Numbered from the stretch's first letter, positions 1-6,628 are shown. The stretch: 7,401 nucleotides of DNA from JBLHKE01 sp047619485 (GCA_047619485.1 JBLHKE010000381.1:1-7401); one strand, 5' to 3'. The notes: generated from the letters alone by a model not told the origin. Numbers and translations: made by a program.

Positions 1-1784
1 AGTTCGGCGCCATCTTCGTAGCTCTTCAATCGGATTAGGACATCGGCACGCGAGCGGCTGGTGTTGTAGAAGCCACCGTTGGCTTTGTCGAAAAAGTACT
101 TGTTCTGCGCTTTCTGCAGATCATCTGCAAATAGCAGCCAGCGCTCGTCGAGATCGGCAGTGTAGAGGTCAAGGCATGCTTGGATGATGAAAGCGTAGTC
201 GTCGGCGCTGCCGGCCTGGCTTAGCCCTTCTGGGTCGAAAATGCGGTAGAGCGGGGGGCTTGAGTTGGCATCGTAGCAGTTGTCGCGGATGAAGCTGAGT
301 GCGGCGACCGCGTGATCGAGGTATTCCCCGATTCCAGTGGTGATGGATGCCTTGGCGAGGGCAGAGATCATCAGGCCATTCGAAGCGGCGACGATCTGGC
401 GGTTGAGTGGAGGTGCGGGGCGTCGGTTTCGCGCAGCCAACAGGCCTGCATTGCCACGCGCGATCGCTGCGCTTGCTGCGGCTTCGCCCAGCCCGAATTT
501 GGCAGCGACCTCTGTGAGCGATTGGTCAATCCGGAGAACATTGATGTCTTCCCCGTTGAGCATGCCTGCACCGAGAGGGGCGTTCCCTTCGGGGCGGACC
601 CCGTAGTAATTCGCGAGGATAGCAGCATCTCCAGCGGCCGCTTGGGCAAACTCGTCTGCTTTCCATGTGTAAAAAATGCCCTCCTCGAGCTCCTCTGAAT
701 CCGCAGATCTCGAGCTGTCGGAGTGCACCGAAGAGTAGAAGGCACCCCCGGGAGCTGCGAGCGTCGACGTGGTGAATGCGGCGATCCCCTTGGCGACCTT
801 CAGGTAATCCGCACTGCCGTTAGATTGGTAGCCTTCGAGGTAGGCGTCTAACAATAGAGCCTGATCGGTGAGCATTTTTTCAAAATGCGGGATGGCCCAA
901 GCTGGATCGGAGGTGTATCGATGGAAGCCGCCGCCGAGGTGATCGTGAATACTTCCGGCGGCCATCTTCGACAGGCTCAGGTTGATCATTTTTTGGCACT
1001 GGCTGGCTCGGAATGAGCCCTCCTTCTCCCGGGAGATGATGAGGTGTGCGGTGCTGAGTTTGGATGGGTTTGGGAATCGTGGTGCCGAGCCGAAGCCGCC
1101 ATGCTGGGGGTCGAATTCGGTCGAGAGTCGCTCGTAGGCGGCGAGCAATTGCTCGTTGCTAGTGCCAGTCTTGGCCGGGTCAGCGGCGGGCAGGTCTTGG
1201 ATCTTGGAGCGAAGTTTGGAGAGATCACGCCGGCTCTGCGAGTCGATGTAGTCGGGGAAGCGCTTCCACTGATTGATGATGTGGCTGAGTACCTTCTCGA
1301 AAGCTGGTTGCCTCGAGCTGCTGGTCGGCGGGAAGTAGGTGCCGACCGAGAACGGCACCAGATCAGGGGTGAGCCAGACGTTGAGTGGCCAACCGCCACT
1401 CCCCTGGCTGGCTTGCATGTAGGCCATGTAGATACGGTCGACGTCAGGTAGCTCTTCGCGGTCGACTTTCACGTTGATGAAGTGGTCGTTCAGGAGCTTT
1501 GCCATGGCTGGATCCTGGAAGGATTCGAGCTTCATTTTGTGGCACCAGTGACAGGAGTGGTAGCCGATGGAGATGAACAGTGGTTTCTTTTCAGTGCGTG
1601 CCTGCTGGAAGGCCTCGTCGCCCCATGGATACCAATTCACCAGATCGTTGGCGTGTTCGAGTAAGTGGGGCGAACTTTCGCCGGCGAGGTGGTTTTTAGC
1701 GACAATACTGCTGCTGAGTAGGATCCAGCAGAGGGTGGTAGGGATAATCGCTGAGATGGAGAAGGACATTGGAGTCGGTAACAT
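1..1784 (-). CDS. YyaL/SPATA20-family (DUF255) thioredoxin-like protein, C-terminus outside window
   Basis: The minus-strand frame stays open from an ATG at 1784 to the left edge, giving about 594 residues. Roughly 100 residues seem missing compared with typical family length near 700. Residues 33-75 carry the family opening (LAGESSPHLLEHA, NWYPWG, FISIGY). A thioredoxin-type CHWC motif follows at 78-81, then VDREELPDVDRIYM, GGWPLNVWLTPD and GTYFPP. The toroid-like second part shows FDPQHGGFG, DHLGGGFHRYTSD, WAIPHFEKML and DDYAFIIQ. In the family, a thioredoxin domain is fused to a six-hairpin glycosidase-like fold; the substrate is uncertain. Two usual motifs are altered: the EDAD stretch reads SSVHSDS (351-357), and the usual WNGLMI reads SNGLMI (Ser468). 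A hydrophobic stretch at 7-28 could be a signal or anchor but has no basic residue before it. An in-frame ATG at 1769 is an alternative start; neither start has a clear ribosome site. Family call is secure, function is not. Confidence 0.93.
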   Translation of the reverse strand, partial: MLPTPMSFSISAIIPTTLCWILLSSSIVAKNHLAGESSPHLLEHANDLVNWYPWGDEAFQQARTEKKPLFISIGYHSCHWCHKMKLESFQDPAMAKLLNDHFINVKVDREELPDVDRIYMAYMQASQGSGGWPLNVWLTPDLVPFSVGTYFPPTSSSRQPAFEKVLSHIINQWKRFPDYIDSQSRRDLSKLRSKIQDLPAADPAKTGTSNEQLLAAYERLSTEFDPQHGGFGSAPRFPNPSKLSTAHLIISREKEGSFRASQCQKMINLSLSKMAAGSIHDHLGGGFHRYTSDPAWAIPHFEKMLTDQALLLDAYLEGYQSNGSADYLKVAKGIAAFTTSTLAAPGGAFYSSVHSDSSRSADSEELEEGIFYTWKADEFAQAAAGDAAILANYYGVRPEGNAPLGAGMLNGEDINVLRIDQSLTEVAAKFGLGEAAASAAIARGNAGLLAARNRRPAPPLNRQIVAASNGLMISALAKASITTGIGEYLDHAVAALSFIRDNCYDANSSPPLYRIFDPEGLSQAGSADDYAFIIQACLDLYTADLDERWLLFADDLQKAQNKYFFDKANGGFYNTSRSRADVLIRLKSYEDGAE

Positions 1785-1907
1785 GAAGAATACCCGGATT
1801 TTGCATGTGGGCAAGAATTGCCATATCGGACAGGGTGGTGATCTGAAAATGATTTGAGCAGGCGCGAGGCGGCGAAATGTGTTGGCAAGCGTTGGGTAGG
1901 GATTTAG

Positions 1908-2074
1908 TTAAGAGCCTGTCGGACTTACCCGACCCGGCAAGACCCATTTTAGAATTCGCCCAGATCCGCCTGCTGAATCGTCATTGAATCCATTCAAATC
2001 CTTCCCGGCAAGCAGATCTGAATCGGAATTCTAAAACGTTTTGCTCGAATCGTCTCAGCCCGACAGACTCTTAA
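1908..2074. repeat. 167-bp imperfect palindrome, MITE-like long inverted repeat
   Basis: The segment is symmetric about position 1991. Outer arms 1908-1924 and 2058-2074 match at 15 of 17 positions and both begin TTAAGAG when read inward. Inner arms 1947-1957 and 2026-2036 match at 11 of 11. Arms 1961-1973 and 2008-2020 match at 11 of 13. The apex is TTGAAT-CC-ATTCAA at 1984-1997. The zones between arms pair poorly. There is no room for a transposase. TTAA at both ends could be part of the terminal repeat or a target duplication. A non-autonomous miniature element is the best reading; a structured RNA or a protein-binding palindrome is also possible. No second copy is seen in this window, so mobility is an inference. 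Confidence 0.75.
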
Positions 2075-2077
2075 GGA

Positions 2078-2911
2078 TTGTCTATTGCAAACCAAGTGAT
2101 CACTTTAACCATAGCGAGCCAGAAAGGCGGAGTCGGTAAAACGACCGTGGCGGTGAACCTCGCCTACGCTTTGGCGCGGCGTGGCTGGAAGACGCTGCTG
2201 ATGGATACCGACCCGCAGGGCTCGGTCGGGCTCTCGCTCTCACGCAAGGCGCGCCAGCGTGAGGGGTTCTATGAGTTGATCGCTCGTGATGGCGGTGCGG
2301 TTAGCGATTATCTATTGGAGACGAGGTTGCCGGAATTGAAAATCTTGACGGCTGGACGCGAGGGGAGTTTTTTCCAGCTCGATGTCGGTGCGCCGGTCGG
2401 TTGGGGGGAGGGGTTCGCCCAGATCCTCAAGGCGCTCGAGCCGCAGGGCTTCGATGTGGTGTTAGTGGATACGGCTGCAGGGCTGATGGGCTGCGGGGTA
2501 GAAATTCTGAAGCAATCTGACTTCGTGCTGATCCCCCAGCAGGCAGAACCGCTCGGGGTGCGCTCGATTCCACACATCCTCACCGCGATTGCGCAGATGC
2601 GTCGCGATGGGGTGAAGGTGCAGGTGGCGGGCGTGTTGATGACGATGTTACAGGAGGGCGAGAAAGAGAGCGTCGATGTGGTGAGGCAATTGCAGGAATT
2701 GCTACCGGTCGGGCTATTGCTGCCGATCAGCATTCCGCGCGATCCGGTTTTTTTAAAAGCGAGCGGTGCCGGGGTACCGCTCGGACTGTTGCATGCCCGC
2801 CCGCCCGCCGCCGCACTGGCGTTCGAGCAGTTGGCCGTGGAGCTCGAGGGAAGAATGAAACTCGAACCAGAAGAGGAGGTGACTAGTGGATTTACGCGAC
2901 TCATGGATTGA
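2078..2911 (+). CDS. ParA/MinD-type P-loop ATPase (orphan, no ParB nearby)
   Basis: This cytosolic ATPase has the deviant Walker A motif KGGVGKTT at residues 16-23, with the signature lysines K16 and K21. It also has the Walker A-prime motif LLMDTDPQG (D43, D45), and a Walker B-like VVLVD at 127-131 followed by TAAG. The family dimerises on ATP and positions DNA, proteins or complexes through a partner that stimulates hydrolysis. At 277 residues it lacks an N-terminal helix-turn-helix extension, like short Soj/MinD-type members. The TTG start at 2078 is uncertain: an AAGGA at 2073-2077 abuts it too closely to work normally. The GTG at 2096 gives a more typical N-terminus, with the P-loop about ten residues in, but also lacks a good ribosome site. 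The next gene overlaps its end by 26 bases. No parB is adjacent, so chromosome partitioning should not be assumed. Confidence 0.92.
   Translation: MSIANQVITLTIASQKGGVGKTTVAVNLAYALARRGWKTLLMDTDPQGSVGLSLSRKARQREGFYELIARDGGAVSDYLLETRLPELKILTAGREGSFFQLDVGAPVGWGEGFAQILKALEPQGFDVVLVDTAAGLMGCGVEILKQSDFVLIPQQAEPLGVRSIPHILTAIAQMRRDGVKVQVAGVLMTMLQEGEKESVDVVRQLQELLPVGLLLPISIPRDPVFLKASGAGVPLGLLHARPPAAALAFEQLAVELEGRMKLEPEEEVTSGFTRLMD
2875..2879 (+). promoter_or_regulatory. Ribosome binding site inside the ATPase gene
   Basis: GGAGG lies six bases before the GTG at 2886, the best Shine-Dalgarno match in the window. It sits within the last codons of the ATPase gene. It fixes the start of the overlapping downstream gene and indicates that the two are translated from one message, possibly coupled. 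Confidence 0.75.
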
Positions 2912-3587
2912 TCCGGACGAAGTCTCGGAGCTGGCCAGCGAAATTTTTCCGGTCGAGAAGGTGAGGCTGGCGGACGACGACGGCTACGAGCCGGTGCCGC
3001 TTCTCGATGATGGAGGCGTCGGGGACGTCCGAGCCTCGAGCGAGGCGGTTGCCCAGGACTGTGACGAACAGATGACTGCTGATAGGATCGCGGAGCGCTT
3101 ACGGGCAATCCGTGTTCGTGCGGAGCGTTCGGGATTGCTAATTGGCAGCGAGCCCGTGAAAAACCCTGAGGGGGAGGATCGTTGTCGTGAATCTGCTCCG
3201 ATCCCTGAACCTTTCGTGCTGCCGGGAGGGCGTCTGATCGAACAGGTGTCCGCGCTGGTCGACTGGCTCGCTGAGGACTTCAAACAGGTGTTTGTGCTGG
3301 ACGAACTTGGCGACGAATTAGTGCCGGGTGACGTGCCAGCCGGGCTGCGAAGTGGGGCTGTCCGGCTCGCGCAGTCGTGGGAGCGCAGCCAGCGCTGGTT
3401 GCGGGAAGAAGGCCTGGCGGCGGAGGTTCCGGTGGCCGGGGCAGCGCTGGCGGGTGGCCTGATTTTCTCGGTGGTCGGGATCCGCTGCGCGGGTGGATTC
3501 TACTGTGCCGCGCTGGTTGGGGAGCAGATGGTGTCGACCGAGCATGCGGTGCTGATCCGCGATGCCTTGTTTTTGGTCTTTGGTTAG
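2886..3587 (+). CDS. Unrecognised 233-residue partner of the ParA-type ATPase
   Basis: I do not recognise this protein. It starts with GTG behind a strong ribosome site and overlaps the ATPase gene by 26 bases, so a functional link is likely. Residues 1-65 are acidic and probably disordered. A charged helix with an arginine-rich face follows at about 64-84. A more ordered part runs from about 110 to 233: a helix (LIEQVSALVDWLAEDF), a strand-turn-strand (QVFVLDELGDEL), a helix with paired tryptophans (W165, W171), then two hydrophobic strands (LIFSVVGIRC, FYCAALVG) and a closing helix. That order resembles a roadblock/LC7 or profilin-like alpha-beta fold, which in other bacteria partners P-loop switch proteins. 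This is shape reasoning only. No membrane segment or signal peptide is convincing, and there is no ParB-type helix-turn-helix. Confidence 0.82.
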   Translation: MDLRDSWIDPDEVSELASEIFPVEKVRLADDDGYEPVPLLDDGGVGDVRASSEAVAQDCDEQMTADRIAERLRAIRVRAERSGLLIGSEPVKNPEGEDRCRESAPIPEPFVLPGGRLIEQVSALVDWLAEDFKQVFVLDELGDELVPGDVPAGLRSGAVRLAQSWERSQRWLREEGLAAEVPVAGAALAGGLIFSVVGIRCAGGFYCAALVGEQMVSTEHAVLIRDALFLVFG

Positions 3588-3650
3588 GATTTTTGTCGTG
3601 CATGTGAGTCCGCGTTGACCACAGGCGCCGCCACGCTGAGGATGGGCGAG

Positions 3651-5039
3651 ATGTCTGAAGACGAAACAGAACTTGAGATCGCGGTCGAGGAGCGCCAAGA
3701 GGGGATCCAGCAATTGTTGGATGCCGAGCTTCTAGATATCGACGAGCTGGTGGCAGCGGTGGAGGCAATCCCGGCCGAAGATGCCGGCCGGCTACTCTCC
3801 AGACTGAAGGCGACCGATCGAGAACGGCTGCTCGAGAAATTGCCACCAGAGGAAGCTGCGGCGCTGGTGGCGGAGCTGGATGAATCACAGGCGGCTGACA
3901 TCGTCGGCGAGATGCCAGCAGGGGCGGCAGCGAGGCTGGTCGAGAAGTTGGATTCTGGCGACCGGGCGGACATCCTCGACGAGCTCGATTCGGACGAGGC
4001 CGAAGCGGTGATGGCGGCGATGACGCCAGATTCGGCAGACAAGGAGCGGGAGCGACGCACCTACCCGGAGGGCAGTGCTGGCGAGTTGATGGCGCGCGAG
4101 TTTTTGGGATACCCGATCGACGCCTCGATTTTCGATGTCGTCCACGACCTGCGGAATCGGGCGGACGATTACGCCGAGTATGCGATCCAGTATGCCTATG
4201 TGGTGGATCAGGACGGCGTGCTGCGCGGCGTCCTGCGGCTGCGCGATATTCTGCTCGGGCGCAGCGGTGCGATGGTGCGTGACCTGATGATCCCAAACCC
4301 CGCGAGTGTCCCGGTCGACGCGACGCTGGACAAGCTGATCTCCCTGTTCAAAGAGAAGCCGTTCATGGGGATGCCGGTGGTCGGCGAGAGTGGTGTACTG
4401 TTGGGCGTTCTTGGAAAAGAGCGCGTGGATGCAGCGGAGCAGCGCCTGGCGAAGCGCGCGTTCCTGCGGGTCAGTGGTATCGTCGGCGGGGAGGAACTAC
4501 GCTCGATGCCGCTCGGCGCGCGCTCGGTGAGGCGCTTGGCCTGGCTGATTCCTAACATTGTCCTCAACCTGGTCGCAGCGAGCGTGATCGCGGCTCACCA
4601 GGCGACCTTGGAGGCTGCGATTGCTCTGGCGGTGTTCTTGCCGATCGTGTCGGACATGAGTGGGTGTTCCGGCAACCAGGCGGTGGCGGTGAGTATCCGC
4701 GAGCTATCGATGGGGCTATTGCGACCGGGGGATGCCTTGCGGGTTTTCTTGAAGGAGGCGTGGATCGGGGTGATGAACGGAGCCGTGCTGGGGATCCTCT
4801 TGGGAAGCGTGGCAGGAATCTGGCAGGGGAATGTCTACCTCGGCGCGGTGGTTGGTTCAGCGCTGGCGTTGAACACGATGCTCTCGGTCGTCCTAGGTGG
4901 GTTAGTGCCGCTGCTTCTGAAGAAGTTTAAGGTAGATCCCGCGCTCGCCTCGGGGCCGATCTTGACCACCGTGACGGATATGTGCGGGTTCTTTCTGGTG
5001 CTGTCGTTCGCCGGATCGGTGTTGGACAAAATCGTGTAA
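3651..5039 (+). CDS. mgtE: Magnesium channel/transporter MgtE
   Basis: MgtE is a dimeric inner-membrane Mg2+ channel whose cytosolic domains sense Mg2+ and close the pore. From the ATG at 3651 it has 462 residues, about family length. Residues 25-125 are the acidic, helical MgtE_N repeats (LPPEEAAALVAELD, LDSGDRADILDELD). Two CBS domains follow at about 142-203 and 207-262, then the linking helix and five hydrophobic segments between about 297 and 458. The last segment contains TTVTD, whose Asp443 corresponds to the pore-lining aspartate of the family. The usual Gly-Asn-rich loop is SGCSGNQ (337-343), a variant. The ATG at 3651 has GAGG nine bases upstream; a TTG at 3615 and an ATG at 3642 are in-frame alternatives. 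The 63-base gap after the preceding gene shows no obvious terminator, promoter or M-box-like leader, so co-transcription with the ATPase pair is plausible. Confidence 0.95.
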   Translation: MSEDETELEIAVEERQEGIQQLLDAELLDIDELVAAVEAIPAEDAGRLLSRLKATDRERLLEKLPPEEAAALVAELDESQAADIVGEMPAGAAARLVEKLDSGDRADILDELDSDEAEAVMAAMTPDSADKERERRTYPEGSAGELMAREFLGYPIDASIFDVVHDLRNRADDYAEYAIQYAYVVDQDGVLRGVLRLRDILLGRSGAMVRDLMIPNPASVPVDATLDKLISLFKEKPFMGMPVVGESGVLLGVLGKERVDAAEQRLAKRAFLRVSGIVGGEELRSMPLGARSVRRLAWLIPNIVLNLVAASVIAAHQATLEAAIALAVFLPIVSDMSGCSGNQAVAVSIRELSMGLLRPGDALRVFLKEAWIGVMNGAVLGILLGSVAGIWQGNVYLGAVVGSALALNTMLSVVLGGLVPLLLKKFKVDPALASGPILTTVTDMCGFFLVLSFAGSVLDKIV

Positions 5040-5048
5040 GGGTGAATT

Positions 5049-5486
5049 TTAGTCACCGCGAAATTCGCCAGTGAGCGAAAATTTTTCAGTGCTGGCATTC
5101 TCGGGCTTGCGATTCGTTTGCCTTTCCCACGACCAAGCGTAGCGACCGAGTATCTCGCTCTTGAAGAATTTCGCACCGAATTTACTGGGGCTCACTGGCC
5201 CGGTTGTCTCGCCGCGGATCTTGATCGAGCGATTGGCATTAGTGATCACGATCTCGTAGATGATCGCGTCATCCAAAGCTACGCGGCACGCATTTTTCAG
5301 TTCCGCTGAACCGGGGAGATCGTCGGTCTGCCTGATCGTTTTCGGGTGATTTGGTGCCCGAATGATTTTTGTGGGTGCCTTGAACATGATCCACAGGCAG
5401 CCAGCCCATATCAGAGACAGCGCTGTAATAACGATCCATCGGGCTTTCCTCTGGCACTCTGACGGGCTAGCGGAGGTTATGCTCAA
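5049..5486 (-). CDS. Small single-pass membrane protein, unknown function
   Basis: The 145-residue product is not recognised. It has a short basic N-terminus (RKAR at 13-16), one hydrophobic segment at about 17-35, and a polar domain of about 105 residues predicted outside the cytoplasm. That domain has strand-like stretches (AIIYEIVITN, SIKIRG) and a tryptophan pair near SWE, suggesting a small beta-rich fold. The only start before the membrane segment is a TTG at 5486, with no ribosome site seen; an in-frame stop lies just upstream. It starts 32 bases after the lipoprotein gene on the same strand, so the two are probably one transcript. Base composition is about 54% GC by hand count of its central part, below mgtE and the ATPase gene. 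The coding call rests on frame length, the membrane segment and context. Confidence 0.62.
   Translation of the reverse strand: MSITSASPSECQRKARWIVITALSLIWAGCLWIMFKAPTKIIRAPNHPKTIRQTDDLPGSAELKNACRVALDDAIIYEIVITNANRSIKIRGETTGPVSPSKFGAKFFKSEILGRYAWSWERQTNRKPENASTEKFSLTGEFRGD
5061..5086 (+). terminator. Possible intrinsic terminator of mgtE
   Basis: AAATTCGC (5061-5068) pairs with GCGAAAATTT (5075-5084) with one bulged A, around a CAGTGA loop, and runs into five T at 5082-5086. It lies 22 bases after the mgtE stop and inside the 3' end of the convergent gene. The stem has few GC pairs, so it may be weak. A smaller hairpin, GGTGA/TCACC, lies just before it at 5041-5057. Confidence 0.35.
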
Positions 5487-5518
5487 ACGCGGCGACTAAA
5501 CTGCGCGACGACGTACGG

Positions 5519-6283
5519 CTACCATGGCCACAGCGTCCAGATTCGGGCGTCGCCCATGTCCTTCCAATTCGGATTGCGGGTGGTCTCCTCGAACTGCCCA
5601 GCCCATTCCTTAATAGCGACCTCCCCGTGTCCATAGGCTTTAAAATCGCGCAAGTTCCAGAATGTCATCTTGTCCTTCTCGCGGTCAGCAAATTCGAAGA
5701 TCGACCAGCCTTTGCTGCTGTCGATCAAGCGCCCCTCGACCGCGATGGCTCCAGCGGTGAAAATACCTGCGAGTCCCGCGATCGGGCCGACTGCCAGCGA
5801 AGCTCCTTTCCTGGCTGCATTGCCGGTGGTGCTGGTAGGGTCGAGTTCCACCAGTGAGAGTTGTAAGGTGACACTCTGAGGGCTTGGGCGATCCACGAGG
5901 CGATAGCGTGGTCGGGGCGAGTCGCGGAAGGTCCTGGCGAACTCGTCGCGCATTTTTTGGGCGATCTCGCGCACCGGCCGCTCTCGATCCCAGCGTTGGT
6001 ATTGGCGTGCCGCCATTTTCTTGCCAATCGGGCGCAGGTCTTTTGTGTCGACCGGAGCGATGTAGATCTCGGTGTTGGCAGCGGAGAGCGCCCGCTCTTC
6101 ACGCTTGGGATTGGTCCAAGTCCGCAAGAAAGGCGAGCGCGGTCCCATCGTTTGCATCTGGTGGGATTGATCAAGGAACCCGCTTGGTTGCGCAGGCTTT
6201 GACTCGAGCTTCGACTTCACGGTCGAGCACGCAGGCAGTATAATGATTGCGAGGGCAATTGGTAGGAGGCGGTTGGGCGACAT
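5519..6283 (-). CDS. Predicted outer-membrane lipoprotein, DUF3313-like
   Basis: The 254-residue product begins with a lipoprotein signal: Arg5, a hydrophobic core at 6-16, and the lipobox LPAC with the lipidated cysteine at 19. It should be exported and lipid-anchored, with no Asp at position +2, so outer-membrane sorting would be expected under E. coli-type rules. After the linker, SGFLDQS (34-40) and a tryptophan-containing stretch resemble the start of DUF3313 lipoproteins. TEIYIAPVDT, a helix (REIAQKMRDEFARTF), YRLVD, and paired strands (VTLQLSLVELD; AIAVEGRLIDSSKG) follow in the order seen in that family. A small glycine/alanine-rich segment at 164-182 is hydrophobic. The function of DUF3313 is unknown. 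The ATG at 6283 has no obvious ribosome site. The smaller membrane-protein gene follows 32 bases downstream. The signal is clear; the family call is tentative. Confidence 0.85.
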   Translation of the reverse strand: MSPNRLLPIALAIIILPACSTVKSKLESKPAQPSGFLDQSHQMQTMGPRSPFLRTWTNPKREERALSAANTEIYIAPVDTKDLRPIGKKMAARQYQRWDRERPVREIAQKMRDEFARTFRDSPRPRYRLVDRPSPQSVTLQLSLVELDPTSTTGNAARKGASLAVGPIAGLAGIFTAGAIAVEGRLIDSSKGWSIFEFADREKDKMTFWNLRDFKAYGHGEVAIKEWAGQFEETTRNPNWKDMGDARIWTLWPW

Positions 6284-6373
6284 TGAGAGATGTTTTAGAG
6301 GGGGAATCTAGCTCCCGTGCGACCGATTACCAGTTCCCTTTGACCCTGCCAACACGCATGGCATGGTGCCTAT
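6284..6373. promoter_or_regulatory. Divergent intergenic region, presumed promoters both ways
   Basis: These 90 bases separate the divergently transcribed lipoprotein and LapA-domain genes, so both promoters should lie here or just inside the genes. A TTGACC at 6340-6345 faces the LapA gene, but no good -10 box follows at normal spacing. On the other strand a TTGGCA is likewise without a convincing -10. The assignment rests on gene layout, not on a recognised motif. Confidence 0.35.
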
Positions 6374-6622
6374 ATGTCCGAGACCAACCCGACACTGAAT
6401 GGAAAACCACCCAAGAGTCTCAGGGCGAAGCTACGTCTAGTGGCCATCGCCTTCGTCTCGATTCTGTTCGTAATCTTCGCGATCGTCAACGCGGAGACGG
6501 TCGAGGTGAACCTGCTGTTCGCCCAAGTCTCGATGCCGCGGTTCCTCCTGTTGATCGGAGTTTTCGGTCTCGGTGGCGTAACCGGTTGGTTGCTGCGTCC
6601 GCGACGCAGGAAGACCACCTAG
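6374..6622 (+). CDS. LapA-domain (DUF1049) small inner-membrane protein
   Basis: The 82-residue product fits the LapA-domain pattern. It has a basic N-terminal tail (KSLRAKLR), a first membrane helix at about 21-39, and the short NAETVEVNLLFAQVSMP hairpin typical of the family. A second membrane helix at about 55-74, rich in glycine, and an arginine-rich tail (RPRRRK) follow. Both ends are predicted cytosolic. In E. coli the related LapA, with LapB, regulates lipopolysaccharide synthesis by controlling LpxC turnover. Whether this homologue does that is unknown, because no lapB-like gene is next to it. The ATG at 6374 lacks a clear ribosome site. It stands alone, diverging from the lipoprotein gene and ending six bases from the convergent sufD. 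Confidence 0.85.
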   Translation: MSETNPTLNGKPPKSLRAKLRLVAIAFVSILFVIFAIVNAETVEVNLLFAQVSMPRFLLLIGVFGLGGVTGWLLRPRRRKTT

Positions 6623-6628
6623 TGCCGC

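Noticed and set aside
1044..1451. Plus-strand open frame of 135 codons inside the DUF255 gene
   Set aside because: The opposite strand gives uninterrupted family motifs here (GGWPLNVWLTPD, FDPQHGGFG).
1785..2077. Hidden RNA gene or parS-type site in the intergenic region
   Set aside because: Apart from the palindrome, no tRNA-like fold, tandem iterons or parS-like short palindrome was seen by eye.
2308..3108. Minus-strand open frame of 266 codons opposite the ATPase gene
   Set aside because: It lies opposite conserved ATPase motifs, and its low-complexity Ser/Pro/Arg composition shows no domain.
3615..3650. TTG at 3615 as the mgtE start
   Set aside because: There is no ribosome site before it, while the ATG at 3651 has GAGG at good spacing and begins at a normal MgtE N-terminus. 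It cannot be fully excluded.
3280..4296. Minus-strand open frame of 338 codons opposite the partner gene and mgtE
   Set aside because: Its product is dominated by Arg, Pro and Ser, as expected from the complement of GC-rich coding DNA, and the plus strand carries a clear MgtE.
6340..6376. TTGACC at 6340 with TATATG at 6371 as a promoter for the LapA-domain gene
   Set aside because: The spacing is 25 bases and the second box overlaps the start codon.
6593..6609. Seven-base-pair GC hairpin with a three-base loop, as a sufD terminator
   Set aside because: No T run follows on either strand and it lies within the LapA-domain coding sequence. It may only reflect Arg/Leu codons.
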